Source of the DNA: an uncultured Clostridium sp.
GTDB taxonomy: Bacteria > Bacillota > Clostridia > TANB77 > CAG-508
DNA length: 64,000 nt
Direction: 5' to 3'
NCBI GenBank assembly: GCA_946404215.1
Contig: CAMJCT010000002.1
Coordinates: 62,001 to 126,000 of the forward strand
How positions within the stretch are numbered: position 1 is the stretch's first letter; each line of letters begins with the position of its first letter. Below are positions 54,199 to 63,100 of this stretch, in pieces. Position numbers and translations under genes: made by a program. A model generated the notes under the pieces. The model worked only from the letters and a program-made list of their open reading frames with translations, ran no database searches and had not been told where the DNA came from.

Positions 54199-54228
54199 GT
54201 GTATGTATTTTTAAAAGAGGTGTATCAA

Positions 54229-54732
54229 ATGCAAAAAAGTAAAGCAAATGTATTTGTTACTGCATTTATTATTATACTTATCCTTTTTACAAGCTCAAAC
54301 TATGTATATGCAAAAAATAGTGAGATAAAAGATAATTGGAACGTAACAATTACAAATGATGCAAAAGAAATAAATGATACACACAAGATAAAATTTGAAG
54401 TGCAAAAAAATAAAAATGTGGTACTAGGAAAAATAGCACCAGGAATGAAAGCAACTGCTGAAATAGAAATCAATCTTCAAAAAGTAAATGGATTTGTGGA
54501 TATAGAATTAGAAATTGATGATTCAAAACTGAATGATGTATTTTTACTTAATGCAAGATTTAATGATGAAAATTTATCTTCTAAAAGTAAAAAAAAGGTA
54601 AACGCAGGAAAAATAGAAAAAGTGTTATTAGAACTTATATGGAATGGAAAGGATATAGAAGATACAGAAATAGGAATCAATATTGCATCGATTGAAATTC
54701 CTGTAAAAATAAAGGTATTACAACACATTTAA
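54229..54732 (+). CDS. TasA/camelysin-like secreted protein 2
   Basis: About 167 residues from ATG 54229 (AGAGGTG). Signal peptide ending SSNYVYAKN. The body is a diverged copy of the preceding protein: DNWNVTITNDAKEINDTHKIKFEVQKNKNVVLGKIAPGM, then AEIEINL and PVKIKVLQHI. The shared VxGKIAPGM/AxA segment and C-terminus show paralogy. It lacks the ARY context of protein 1. The next 300 bases (54733-55033) hold no gene that I can support, only AT-rich DNA with weak promoter-like boxes. Confidence 0.7.
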   Translation: MQKSKANVFVTAFIIILILFTSSNYVYAKNSEIKDNWNVTITNDAKEINDTHKIKFEVQKNKNVVLGKIAPGMKATAEIEINLQKVNGFVDIELEIDDSKLNDVFLLNARFNDENLSSKSKKKVNAGKIEKVLLELIWNGKDIEDTEIGINIASIEIPVKIKVLQHI

Positions 54733-55033
54733 TAAATCACTATTTTAAGTTTTTTATTAGAGCTTAGGATGGTGATTTTTTATGTTAGAAATAAAAGACT
54801 AATAATTCCGTAACAAAAATGTAATATAAATGTAATATAAATATAAAATTATTGAAAATCCTTGAAGCAACTAAAAAACAAAGAAAGTCGGTTTTTTACA
54901 GCATTGAAAAAGATTTTGTAGTATGATACAATATAATTTGTATAATAGTAGGTATTATATCTTTTACAAGCAAATTACAAAACTTTTAAAAAGTTGTAGT
55001 TCAAAATAAAAAATAGAGAAAGGAGAAATAGTA

Positions 55034-55657
55034 ATGACTCTTAAAGAGCATTATTCAATTAATAGCAGAAAAAGTATAAAACCATATTTTAAGTTAATAA
55101 TATTGTTTTTCATTCTTATTACTGTTTCTCATACATATGCAAGATACACATATACAACAACAAATAACGGAGCAATTTCAGTTGCTAAATGGCATATAGA
55201 AATTAATGGTACGGAAATAACTAATGCAACAAGCAATTTAAATAATAATATAAGACTATTAAATGTAGAAGATAATACAACAAATATAGATTCTGGAGAT
55301 GAATGCTACTTTGATATAATAATAAATCCAAGCACAACTGAAGTTGCAATTTCATACTCTATTTTAGTAGATTTAGCTGAATCTAATTTACCTAGTGGAA
55401 CAAAAATCTTAAAATATGAAAAGTATGTAAATACTGGAGCAAACGAAGAAAGAGATAAAACAGAGGATATAAATGAAGAAACGGTTTCTATAATAGAAAA
55501 TATTCCATTGCAAGAGACACAAATTGCATTGAATAATGAATCAATACGAAGATATAGGATTTTTTGCAAAATACCATTTCCAACAGATATAGACAAGGAT
55601 GAAGATTTTACAGCTACACCTAGAATAACTGTAAAACAATACATAAATCAACAATAA
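55034..55657 (+). CDS. TasA-like secreted protein 3
   Basis: 207 residues. Hydrophobic signal (LIILFFILITVSHTYARYTYTTTNNG) with the same TYARY motif, then SVAKWHIEINGTEI, Asn/Thr-rich loops, and the C-terminal ATPRITVKQYINQQ, which parallels the other two paralogues. Likely SipW substrate. RBS AAAGGAGAAA. Followed after 14 nt by the large repeat protein. Confidence 0.72.
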   Translation: MTLKEHYSINSRKSIKPYFKLIILFFILITVSHTYARYTYTTTNNGAISVAKWHIEINGTEITNATSNLNNNIRLLNVEDNTTNIDSGDECYFDIIINPSTTEVAISYSILVDLAESNLPSGTKILKYEKYVNTGANEERDKTEDINEETVSIIENIPLQETQIALNNESIRRYRIFCKIPFPTDIDKDEDFTATPRITVKQYINQQ

Positions 55658-55671
55658 AAAGGAGAAAAAAA

Positions 55672-57996
55672 TTGAAAAGAATAAATAAAATTAGAATTAA
55701 ATATTCTTTATTAATTTCCTTTTTTATAATTTTAGCAACTGTTTTGCCTACTTTCATGAGATATCAAGCAAGCGTTACAGCAAATGTAGTTGGCTATGCT
55801 AAAGAAACGAGAAGAAGTACATACAAAGTAAACTTCCATAGTAATGGAGGAACTGGTACAATGGCAAGTATGACAGTGAATTATAATGAGGCGGTTAATT
55901 TAATCCCAAACACATTCACCAATGAGCCCTCTCACTTTGCAGGATGGAATACACAGGCAGATGGAATGGGGACAAACTATAGAAATGAGCAAGAAATAAT
56001 TGAAACAGATTATATTACAGGAAATCAAATAGATTTATATGCAAAATGGGCTCAAGGTATTGCAGAGGTAGATGGTAATTTTTATCAGACTTTACAAGCT
56101 GCTGTAGATGCAGTACCAAATAATGTACAAAAGACAGTTAAACTTCTTGCAGATACCGAAGAACAAATAACTATAAACAAATTGCAGAATATTATATTTG
56201 ATTTGCAAGACTATACAGTATCAAAAACTTCAGGTAAAGACGGAGTTTTTGAAAATTATGGTACAATAAGGATAACAAATGGTACATTAACCTCAAGCGT
56301 TGATGGTGCCGTATTAAATAACTATCCAGGAGCGACGGCTTATATATCTGGAGGAAATTTAATTGGAACTTCGACTCTAAAAGGACAAGCTGTTTACAAT
56401 AAAGGTGGAACATTAGAGATTTCGGGAACGGCGTATTTAAGTAGTGTGTCGACAAATAGACCAACAGTACATCATTTAGACTATAATTCTAACACTGCTA
56501 TAACTAGAATATTAGGTGGAACAATTATTGGAACAAGTTATTATGCAGTAGGGAATGAAAAAGGTGCTAATGCTGTAGAAATTGGTTCAAAAGATGGAAA
56601 TGTAAGTACAACCACACCAGTAATACAAAGTGGTACTTATGGAATTGGTAGTTATTCAAATAATGATGGAAGATTTAAGTTTTATGATGGAATTATAAAA
56701 GGAAAAACTGGTGCAATAAATAATGAGGCAACACTTATAACTGATGTAGAAAACTATTGTGAAATAGGACATTCACAAGAAACAATAAATAATCAAACAT
56801 ACAAAACAGCGTATTTGCAAAATATGGCGAATGTAAGGGAAGTAACATTTAATCCAAATGGTGGAACTGTTAGTGAACCAAAAAGAAGAATTTTAAGTGG
56901 AGACCCAGTAGGAACATTACCAACTCCAACTAGGGAAGGATATGTATTTAATGGATGGTTTACATTAAGTGAAGGTGGAGATCAAATAGATGCAACCACA
57001 ATTATTACAGCAGATGTTGAATATTTTGCTCAGTGGGAAAAAGCAAAGGTAGTAACATTTAGTCCAAATGGTGGAACTGTAAGTGAACCAACAAGAAGTA
57101 TTATAAGTGGAAATCCAATAGGAACATTACCAACACCTACTAGAGATGGATATGCATTTATTGGATGGTTTACATTAAGTGATGGTGGAGATCAAATAGA
57201 TGCAACTACAATTATTACAGCAGATGTTGAATATTTTGCACATTGGAGACTATTATATTTTGCACAAATAGGCAATACTAGATATAATTCATTATCAGCA
57301 GCTTTAAATGCTGTGCCAACTACTAATGTTCAAACAACTATAACATTATTACAAAATTCAGTTGGAAGCTTTAAAGTCGCTAAAAATAAAAATGTTATAC
57401 TAGATTTGAATGGTTATACATTAAGTGTTGCAGAAAATAAAACTGTTATAGAAAATAGTGGAACTCTATTGATTACAAATGGTACATTATCATCGACACA
57501 GGCAACTGGTGCAATTAATAATTTGGAGGGTGCTGTTTTAAGAATTACTGATGGAAACTACTCTGCGACACAAAGAGCAGTAATTTATAATACTAATGGT
57601 ACTGTTGAAATATCAGGTGGAACCTTTACTTCTAATGCTACTGGAACTCCTGATCATACAAATGTACCAAGAGCAACAATTCAAAATGTTGGGACTAATG
57701 GAACAATATCAATAACAGGTGGAACCATTATTGGAACAACTCAACATGCAATTTCAGGTGATGGATCTATAATTATAGGTATTAAAGACTCAAATATTAG
57801 TAGCACATCGCCAGTTATTAGGGGTAAGCAGTATGGAGTATGGGCTTCAGGAACATTAGACTTTTATGATGGTGCTATAAAAGGTGTAGCTGATCCAATT
57901 TATGGAACTATAACAGATACTGAAGCAAATAGTACACAATTTACTGGAACAGAAACAATTGGTAGTGATACATATAAAACTTTACATTTAGAATAA
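55672..57996 (+). CDS. Large surface protein with InlB-type B-repeats and beta-helix-like domains
   Basis: 774 residues from TTG 55672 (AAAGGAG). Signal or anchor segment YSLLISFFIILATVLPTF. One InlB B-repeat/Flg_new unit at about 52-127 (NFHSNGGTGTM...FAGWNTQADGMG), a parallel beta-helix-like region rich in NGT/GGT turns (about 130-390), two nearly identical tandem B-repeats (NPNGGTVSEP..., GWFTLS..GGDQIDATT; about 390-525), then a second beta-helix-like region. No LPXTG motif. Probably the adhesive or tip component assembled with the TasA-like fibres. Confidence 0.75.
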   Translation: MKRINKIRIKYSLLISFFIILATVLPTFMRYQASVTANVVGYAKETRRSTYKVNFHSNGGTGTMASMTVNYNEAVNLIPNTFTNEPSHFAGWNTQADGMGTNYRNEQEIIETDYITGNQIDLYAKWAQGIAEVDGNFYQTLQAAVDAVPNNVQKTVKLLADTEEQITINKLQNIIFDLQDYTVSKTSGKDGVFENYGTIRITNGTLTSSVDGAVLNNYPGATAYISGGNLIGTSTLKGQAVYNKGGTLEISGTAYLSSVSTNRPTVHHLDYNSNTAITRILGGTIIGTSYYAVGNEKGANAVEIGSKDGNVSTTTPVIQSGTYGIGSYSNNDGRFKFYDGIIKGKTGAINNEATLITDVENYCEIGHSQETINNQTYKTAYLQNMANVREVTFNPNGGTVSEPKRRILSGDPVGTLPTPTREGYVFNGWFTLSEGGDQIDATTIITADVEYFAQWEKAKVVTFSPNGGTVSEPTRSIISGNPIGTLPTPTRDGYAFIGWFTLSDGGDQIDATTIITADVEYFAHWRLLYFAQIGNTRYNSLSAALNAVPTTNVQTTITLLQNSVGSFKVAKNKNVILDLNGYTLSVAENKTVIENSGTLLITNGTLSSTQATGAINNLEGAVLRITDGNYSATQRAVIYNTNGTVEISGGTFTSNATGTPDHTNVPRATIQNVGTNGTISITGGTIIGTTQHAISGDGSIIIGIKDSNISSTSPVIRGKQYGVWASGTLDFYDGAIKGVADPIYGTITDTEANSTQFTGTETIGSDTYKTLHLE
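56842..57246 (+). repeat. Tandem 210-bp repeat inside the large surface protein
   Basis: Two in-frame copies with a 210-bp period (56842-57051 and 57052-57246), nearly identical in DNA, each encoding one B-repeat. Expected to expand or contract by recombination. Confidence 0.8.
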
Positions 57997-58022
57997 ACAT
58001 AACATGATTAATGGGGGATAAA

Positions 58023-58640
58023 ATGATTTATACTAATGAAATTATAAAGAAAAAATATGAAAAAAAGTTAATTATAAAAAGATTGCTTAAAATAGTTTAT
58101 GTACCAATTATTGCAGGTATTATTTTAATAACAATACTTGCAGGGTACAAAAAATGTGTAAAGCATGAAAACAATATTAGTATTTTGGGATTTAGACAAT
58201 ATGTAGTTGCTACAGGAAGTATGGAACCTGAATATAATATTGGAGATTTAATAGTTATAAGAGAAACAACAAAGGAAGAAATAAAAATCGGAGATGTAAT
58301 TAATTATATCTCCGAAACCGGAATAGATACAATAACTCATAGAGTAGTAGATATAATACAAAAAGATGGACAAACTTACTATAAAACAAAAGGAGATAAC
58401 AACAATAGTGTAGATCCAGAATTAGTAAACTATAGCCAAGTGAAGGGAATATTAGTATTTAAAATAAGCAAATTAGGAGCAGTCATTACAAAAATGTTTA
58501 CTGGAACAGGAATTACAATTCTATTTGCAGTTATTATATTATCATATATAAGAGATAAAAACAAAGAAGAAAAAATAATATCAAGAGAAAATGCGAGAAA
58601 GCTATATAATGTTCCAAAATATGAGGAGAATGATAGTTAA
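58023..58640 (+). CDS. sipW: Signal peptidase I, SipW-type
   Basis: About 205 residues from ATG 58023 (GGGGG 5-9 nt upstream). Two membrane helices (about 23-42 and near the C-terminus), catalytic Ser66 in VVATGSMEPEYNIGD and His106 in ITHRVVDI. This is the Ser-His ER-type class used for TasA-like substrates. It should cleave the TYARY-type precursors encoded upstream. The start of the next gene overlaps its stop (TAATG). Confidence 0.9.
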   Translation: MIYTNEIIKKKYEKKLIIKRLLKIVYVPIIAGIILITILAGYKKCVKHENNISILGFRQYVVATGSMEPEYNIGDLIVIRETTKEEIKIGDVINYISETGIDTITHRVVDIIQKDGQTYYKTKGDNNNSVDPELVNYSQVKGILVFKISKLGAVITKMFTGTGITILFAVIILSYIRDKNKEEKIISRENARKLYNVPKYEENDS

Positions 58641-59740
58641 TGATATTTTACAATGATAAGAATATAAGAAAACAAATCGAATTGGATTACAAAGAACTAG
58701 AAAATTATAAAAATTCATATAGCAAAAGAATATCTTTATATAATACATATTTAGATACTATGCAAGTATTTGAAGATGTAATTGCTGAGAGAAATAATCT
58801 AAATAAAGAGGATATGGAAAACAAAAAGCAAGTATTTCAAACACAAATTAATAAAATTGATAATAATTTAGAACTATTGACAAATTTACTAAGAAATATT
58901 GATTCAACAGGTAATATAGGAGTAGAAAAGAAAATATTAAATAAATATAATCAAAAATACAGAGAAATTAGAAATAATTATATAATTAATAGCATTTTTG
59001 AAGAACAGTTAACAGAAGATTATATAAATGTATTAATGATTGATTTAGCAAAAACACTCGAAAAAATGAAGGAAGAACACGAAAAAGAAATGGAAAAAGT
59101 ATTAACTGAAAAAGCAAATATTCAAAATGTAACAGAGAAAAAAGAAAATGTTATACAAGAAGATCAAATAGTAAATTATATAGATGAAACAGAAGATAAA
59201 GAAATTCATATAAAAAATAACAATACACTTTTAATATCTGAAAAACAGGGGAAAGTTATATTACCATACAAAGCAGAAGAAGTATTAAGAATTCTTAATA
59301 AGGAGAAGAGTAAATACAGTTCTGTAGAAGAGGTAATAGAAGATAAATTTACAAGAAATTTTTCAGACTTTAAAATACAATTTGCAAGTAGATATGCTGA
59401 AACAATAAGATTAGCTAGAGAAAGGGAGAATTATAGTTTTATTGATGCAGTAACAATAGCAACAGAAATGATGAGAAAAAATTTTTTACACCCTGCTATA
59501 ATTTCTGCATGTAGAACTCTAAACGAATTGGATGTATATTTGGATTGCCTTGATAAAAATGAGTTAGAAGATTTTAAGATATTTAATGTTAAATATGAAT
59601 TATATCCAATGGTTGTAAAATCATACAATAATGGAAAAAGAGCCAAACATAATAAAAATCTAGATTTAAAAATATTTAGTAAAATAAAAAGAATTTTCAA
59701 AATGGACAATAGAGAAACTGATAAGGCATATGACAAATAA
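58640..59740 (+). CDS. Coiled-coil protein of unknown function in the SipW locus
   Basis: 366 residues, no signal peptide or membrane helix. Residues 1-175 are long charged helices (coiled-coil-like). Residues about 205-340 form a more conserved-looking alpha domain (VILPYKAEEVLRILN, SVEEVIEDKFTRNFSDFK, FASRYAETIRLARERENYSFIDAV, LDVYLDCLDKNELEDF). I do not recognise the family. TAATG coupling to sipW suggests a cytoplasmic accessory of fibre export or assembly. Confidence 0.65.
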   Translation: MIFYNDKNIRKQIELDYKELENYKNSYSKRISLYNTYLDTMQVFEDVIAERNNLNKEDMENKKQVFQTQINKIDNNLELLTNLLRNIDSTGNIGVEKKILNKYNQKYREIRNNYIINSIFEEQLTEDYINVLMIDLAKTLEKMKEEHEKEMEKVLTEKANIQNVTEKKENVIQEDQIVNYIDETEDKEIHIKNNNTLLISEKQGKVILPYKAEEVLRILNKEKSKYSSVEEVIEDKFTRNFSDFKIQFASRYAETIRLARERENYSFIDAVTIATEMMRKNFLHPAIISACRTLNELDVYLDCLDKNELEDFKIFNVKYELYPMVVKSYNNGKRAKHNKNLDLKIFSKIKRIFKMDNRETDKAYDK

Positions 59741-59776
59741 GATAATAAGAAGCACATAATAATATAGCTCATTAAG

Positions 59777-59806
59777 AAATAGAGAGAATCTAATTTCTCT
59801 CTATTT
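59777..59806. terminator. Hairpin ending the surface-fibre module
   Basis: Perfect 12-bp stem AAATAGAGAGAA/TTCTCTCTATTT with a 6-nt loop. No long T run follows. It overlaps the last codons of a minus-strand remnant. Confidence 0.55.
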
Positions 59807-59947
59807 ACTATGTATAAGCCATTTATAAACTTCATTTTCAGTAAGCTTTCCTTTTTTCATATCATTAATTTTTTCTTTAGCTTTTTTCTTCCAAGTTTCA
59901 AAGTCTTTAGCAAGTTTAGTGTTAGTTTTATCTTTTCTAACTTGCAT
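59801..59947 (-). pseudogene. Minus-strand C-terminal gene remnant
   Basis: 48 codons (MQVRKDKTNTKLAKDFETWKKKAKE..., ending LTENEVYKWLIHSK). The layout 'charged helix, K-G-x-LT-EEV-x-WL' is common at the C-termini of accessory proteins of clostridial mobile elements. No start site context and no upstream body. Confidence 0.4.
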
Positions 59948-59951
59948 AAAT

Positions 59952-60390
59952 TATTATAATTCAGTTATAAGATGTATTTATGAAGAAACATTAGATAAAG
60001 TGTTAAATAAGAAACAATTACCGATGAGAAAAAAGAAAAAACAGTTTATAAAGTGCTAGCTAAAGAAGAGTTAAGTGCTTTTTTTAATTGTGTAGATAAT
60101 TATAAATTTAAAACAATATTTATGATAGCATATGGTTCGGGGTTAAGAATAGGAGAAAAGCAAAATTAAGTGAAAAAGTTACAATGCACACATTAAGACA
60201 TTGTTTTGTAACGCATTTAATAGAAAATGGTGCAACACTAATTCAAGTAAAGGAATTAATGGGACATAGTAATATAAGAAGTATAATGGCTTATATACAT
60301 GTAGCTAATATAGATTTAGGGCTAGAAAGTCCGTTTAGTGCAAGGTACAACTTGGGGAGAATTTCCTATGGGTTCATTAACAATCAATGA
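59952..60390 (+). pseudogene. Tyrosine integrase, fragmented
   Basis: Three pieces in different frames: YNSVIRCIYEETLDKVLNKKQLP (core-binding end), KVLAKEELSAFF with FKTIFMIAYGSGLRIGE (catalytic Arg), and MHTLRHCFVTHLIENG with VKELMGHSNIRSIMAYIHV (His, Arg, His and Tyr box). A deletion removed the part between the Arg and HxLRH boxes. The breaks are not at CGG codons. It marks the right side of the mobile region. Confidence 0.8.
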
Positions 60391-60583
60391 AAATAACTAT
60401 TATCTAATGATTATAGATGGATGGAAAGATGAGTTTCTTTCTGGACTTCCAGAAGGATCTGTTTGTTCTTATGATGAGTCGACCGACGAGTACACTCCTT
60501 TATGCTCATCTAATAATAGTAATGACGTTGTGAAGTCAGATGAAACTATAAATGTTGGAAACTATTATTTTGTGTCACCATAA
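60368..60583 (+). CDS. Small ORF of unknown origin, unusual composition
   Basis: 71 codons after GGGGAG (MGSLTINENNYYLMIIDGW..., ...CSYDESTDEYTPLCSSNNSND...NYYFVSP). Acidic, two Cys, Ser/Asp-rich. Richer in C and G and in NNY codons than its surroundings. Not recognised. It could be the tail of a surface protein cut by the mobile element. Confidence 0.35.
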   Translation: MGSLTINENNYYLMIIDGWKDEFLSGLPEGSVCSYDESTDEYTPLCSSNNSNDVVKSDETINVGNYYFVSP

Positions 60584-60596
60584 ACAATGTAGGATA

Positions 60597-60758
60597 AAAA
60601 AGAATTATGACATTGTAGAAAATCAGTTTATTGTTCTTTTTAAGGCACGAAAATACGTCTACAGCCTGTCCGACGGTTATATACAAGACATAATCGTGTC
60701 TCAAATTCTTGCAGTGGTATCAATTAGTACTTTTAAAGTATTGGAAACAGGAATATAA
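60597..60758 (+). CDS. Possible protein fragment
   Basis: 53 codons without a convincing start (KKNYDIVENQFIVLFKARKY, then VYSLSDGYIQDIIVSQILAVV). Protein-like hydrophobicity and locally raised GC. No family recognised. Probably a remnant. Confidence 0.25.
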   Translation, partial: KKNYDIVENQFIVLFKARKYVYSLSDGYIQDIIVSQILAVVSISTFKVLETGI

Positions 60759-60833
60759 AAGAACTTCAAAAAAATAAAAAAAAATTTAAACCTAGAACCC
60801 CAAGGGTTACAGATGAAACATACATAAGAAATT

Positions 60834-60875
60834 AATGGTAAAGGCTTTGACTTTTACCATTTTTTGTTGTATAAT
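60834..60875 (+). promoter_or_regulatory. Terminator hairpin overlapping the carD promoter
   Basis: AATGGTAAA (60834-60842) and TTTACCATT (60853-60861) followed by TTTT form a terminator for upstream transcripts. The TTGACT (60847-60852), 17-nt spacer and TATAAT (60870-60875) of a good promoter overlap it and serve carD. Confidence 0.65.
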
Positions 60876-60984
60876 AATTATGGTTAAAAAATCCAATAAA
60901 GTTATATGAAGTATATAGTATTTACATAACTTTATTATCTTTTTTTGCTAAATAGTTTTAAAGTGCAGAAAGGAGTTGGCTTAC

Positions 60985-61545
60985 ATGTTTAATGTAGGAG
61001 ATAAAATAGTGTACCCAATGCATGGGGCAGGAGTGATTGATTCAATAGAGGAAAAAGATATATTAGGAGAGAAACAATCTTATTACATACTGAAAATGCC
61101 AGGAGAAGTAAAGGTTATGATTCCAACAGCTAAAGCAGAATCAGTAGGGGTAAGAAATATTATAGATAAGAGTTCAGCAGATAAGGTAATTGGAATATTG
61201 GAAAAAGACGAAACAGAAATGGACAAAAACTGGAATAAAAGATATAGAGACAATATGGACAAAATGAAAAGCGGAGACATTTATGAGATTGCAGATGTTG
61301 TTAGAAATTTAAGCTTTAAGCAAAAAGAAAAAGGACTATCAACAGGAGAAAAGAAAATGCTAAACAATGCAAAGCAAATATTAGTAAGTGAGCTAGTTTT
61401 AGCAGAACATGCTTCACAAGAAGATGTAGAACAATTAGTAGAAAATAAGATAAACACATCATTTATGATGTTTAGGTCAGAGGAAGTAGCACAAGAAAGT
61501 GTTGTTAATAAATTCATACCTTTTGATGGAACAACAGGAGCATAA
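60985..61545 (+). CDS. carD: CarD-family transcription regulator
   Basis: About 186 residues from ATG 60985 (AAAGGAG 9 nt upstream). N-terminal RNA-polymerase-interaction (Tudor-like) domain FNVGDKIVYPMHGAGVIDSI, then YYILKMPGEVKVMIP, and a helical C-terminal DNA-contacting domain (DIYEIADVVRNL, KKMLNNAKQILVSELVLA). It binds RNAP beta and stabilises open complexes at promoters, including rRNA promoters. Confidence 0.92.
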   Translation: MFNVGDKIVYPMHGAGVIDSIEEKDILGEKQSYYILKMPGEVKVMIPTAKAESVGVRNIIDKSSADKVIGILEKDETEMDKNWNKRYRDNMDKMKSGDIYEIADVVRNLSFKQKEKGLSTGEKKMLNNAKQILVSELVLAEHASQEDVEQLVENKINTSFMMFRSEEVAQESVVNKFIPFDGTTGA

Positions 61546-61575
61546 GCTAATTAATAGTATTAAAAATATAAAAAG

Positions 61576-61608
61576 TAATCCACCAACTATATAGGTGGAT
61601 TATTTTTT
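61576..61608 (+). terminator. Terminator of carD
   Basis: TAATCCACC (61576-61584) and GGTGGATTA (61594-61602), then TTTTTT. Confidence 0.85.
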
Positions 61609-61609
61609 A

Positions 61610-61648
61610 AAAACAAAAAAGCCTAAGTTCCTAGAAAACTATAGGCTT
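61610..61648 (-). terminator. Terminator of the minus-strand pseudouridine synthase
   Basis: On the minus strand AAGCCTA...TAGGCTT (61648-61642 and 61625-61619) is followed by TTTTTGTTT. It overlaps the end of the gene. Confidence 0.7.
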
Positions 61649-62494
61649 TATAAATTCCTTTCCATTTAAATAATCCAAAATGCCATTATCTGTTTTAAAA
61701 TTAAACTTTAAAATATAGCTACAAAGCATTTGATATTTTTTTCCAAACTTCTTATTAATTTCATTAATACCATATTTTCCATCACCTATAATAGGATAAC
61801 CTAAATGTGCAAGATGAGCGCGAATTTGATGTGTTTTACCGGTTTCTATATTAACATCTAATAGAGAAGTATTATCCGGTCTTTTTTCTAAAACTTTAAA
61901 TGAAGTTACAATTTTTTGAGATCCTTTCTTAAAGTCATCATATATGTATACCAAAGACTTTTTGGTATCTTTAAATAAGTAAGCTTCAGACCTTGTATAG
62001 TATTCTTTAGGAATTCCATAAACCAGAGCGATGTAATGTTTTTCAATCTCGTGATTTTTAAATTTTTTAAGCAAAATATTCAAAGAATCCTCATTTTTAG
62101 CAAATAACACTAATCCAGTTGTATTTCTGTCAATTCTATGACAAGGCATTGGTTTAAAAGCACAGTTAGAATAATACTTATGTACATAGGAAGTTAAACT
62201 ATTTTTACCAGTAACTTCAATATTATATGGTTTATCAATAATTAAAACATTGTCATCTTCAAAAAAAATATCCAAATCAAAATTAAAATGTAACAATTTA
62301 TCATCAATAAAAACTAATACTTCATCTCCTTCAAAAATAGTCACATTTGAATTGATTCTTTTATCATTTATTTTTATGTCCTTTTTTCTAAGTGTTTTAT
62401 AAAATAAATTATTTGTTAAATTAGGAATTGAATCAAAAATAAACTTATCCAATTTTTTTCCATTATATTTTTTATCTACAATAAACTTTTTCAT
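61631..62494 (-). CDS. RluA-family 23S rRNA/tRNA pseudouridine synthase
   Basis: 287 residues: N-terminal S4-like domain (KKYNGKKLDKFIFDSIP, KTLRKKDIKINDKRI), catalytic Asp in CHRIDRNTTGLVLFAK, then the family strings YIALVYG, IETGKTHQIRAHLAHLGYPIIGDGKYG. It isomerises specific uridines. The precise RNA target (RluC/RluD type) cannot be told. Converges with carD. The upstream ribosome site is weak. Confidence 0.9.
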   Translation of the reverse strand: MKKFIVDKKYNGKKLDKFIFDSIPNLTNNLFYKTLRKKDIKINDKRINSNVTIFEGDEVLVFIDDKLLHFNFDLDIFFEDDNVLIIDKPYNIEVTGKNSLTSYVHKYYSNCAFKPMPCHRIDRNTTGLVLFAKNEDSLNILLKKFKNHEIEKHYIALVYGIPKEYYTRSEAYLFKDTKKSLVYIYDDFKKGSQKIVTSFKVLEKRPDNTSLLDVNIETGKTHQIRAHLAHLGYPIIGDGKYGINEINKKFGKKYQMLCSYILKFNFKTDNGILDYLNGKEFIKPIVF

Positions 62495-62521
62495 AATAGT
62501 ATTATAACTTTTTTAAAAAAA

Positions 62522-62571
62522 TTGTCAATGGGGACGGTCCTTTTGGCAATAAATTGCCATGGGGACACTCC
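62522..62571. repeat. REP-like element, family A, partial
   Basis: TTGTCAATGGGGACGGTCC, then TTTTGGCAATAAATTGCCATGGGGACACTCC. Two units face away around the TTGGCAATAAATTGCCA hairpin instead of forming a full palindrome. Located between the pseudouridine synthase and groES. Confidence 0.7.
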
Positions 62572-62666
62572 TCTAAATATAAGTTTATATTTAATTTTGT
62601 AATATATTGAAAATCAAAAGAATATATTATATATGTGAACTTTATGTGAAAAAAATAAAAAAGGTA

Positions 62667-62723
62667 TTGACTTTTATAGAGATAGGGTATAAATTATTAG
62701 CAGTCATTTAATTAGAGTGCTAA
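62667..62723 (+). promoter_or_regulatory. groESL promoter with CIRCE operator (HrcA site)
   Basis: TTGACT (62667-62672) and a TATAAATT -10 region (62688-62695). The CIRCE inverted repeat TTAGCAGTC-N9-GAGTGCTAA lies at 62697-62723. One position of the left arm differs from TTAGCACTC. HrcA would repress the operon until heat or misfolding titrates GroE. Confidence 0.88.
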
Positions 62724-62774
62724 ATAAATATCTAAATTTTTAATTGAGATTTTAATTAAACTTATAGGAGGTAA

Positions 62775-63062
<288 letters not shown>

Positions 63063-63100
63063 TGATTATCAAATTCAAAATTAAAATTTAAGAATAATTA

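Noticed and set aside
59952..60390. Integrase fragments as programmed frameshifting
   Set aside because: Several different frame changes, in-frame stops and a deletion between catalytic boxes; no CGG at the breaks. This is ordinary decay.
60368..60758. Template repeat for the variable prepilin
   Set aside because: No sequence similarity to 17095-17235 beyond general composition.
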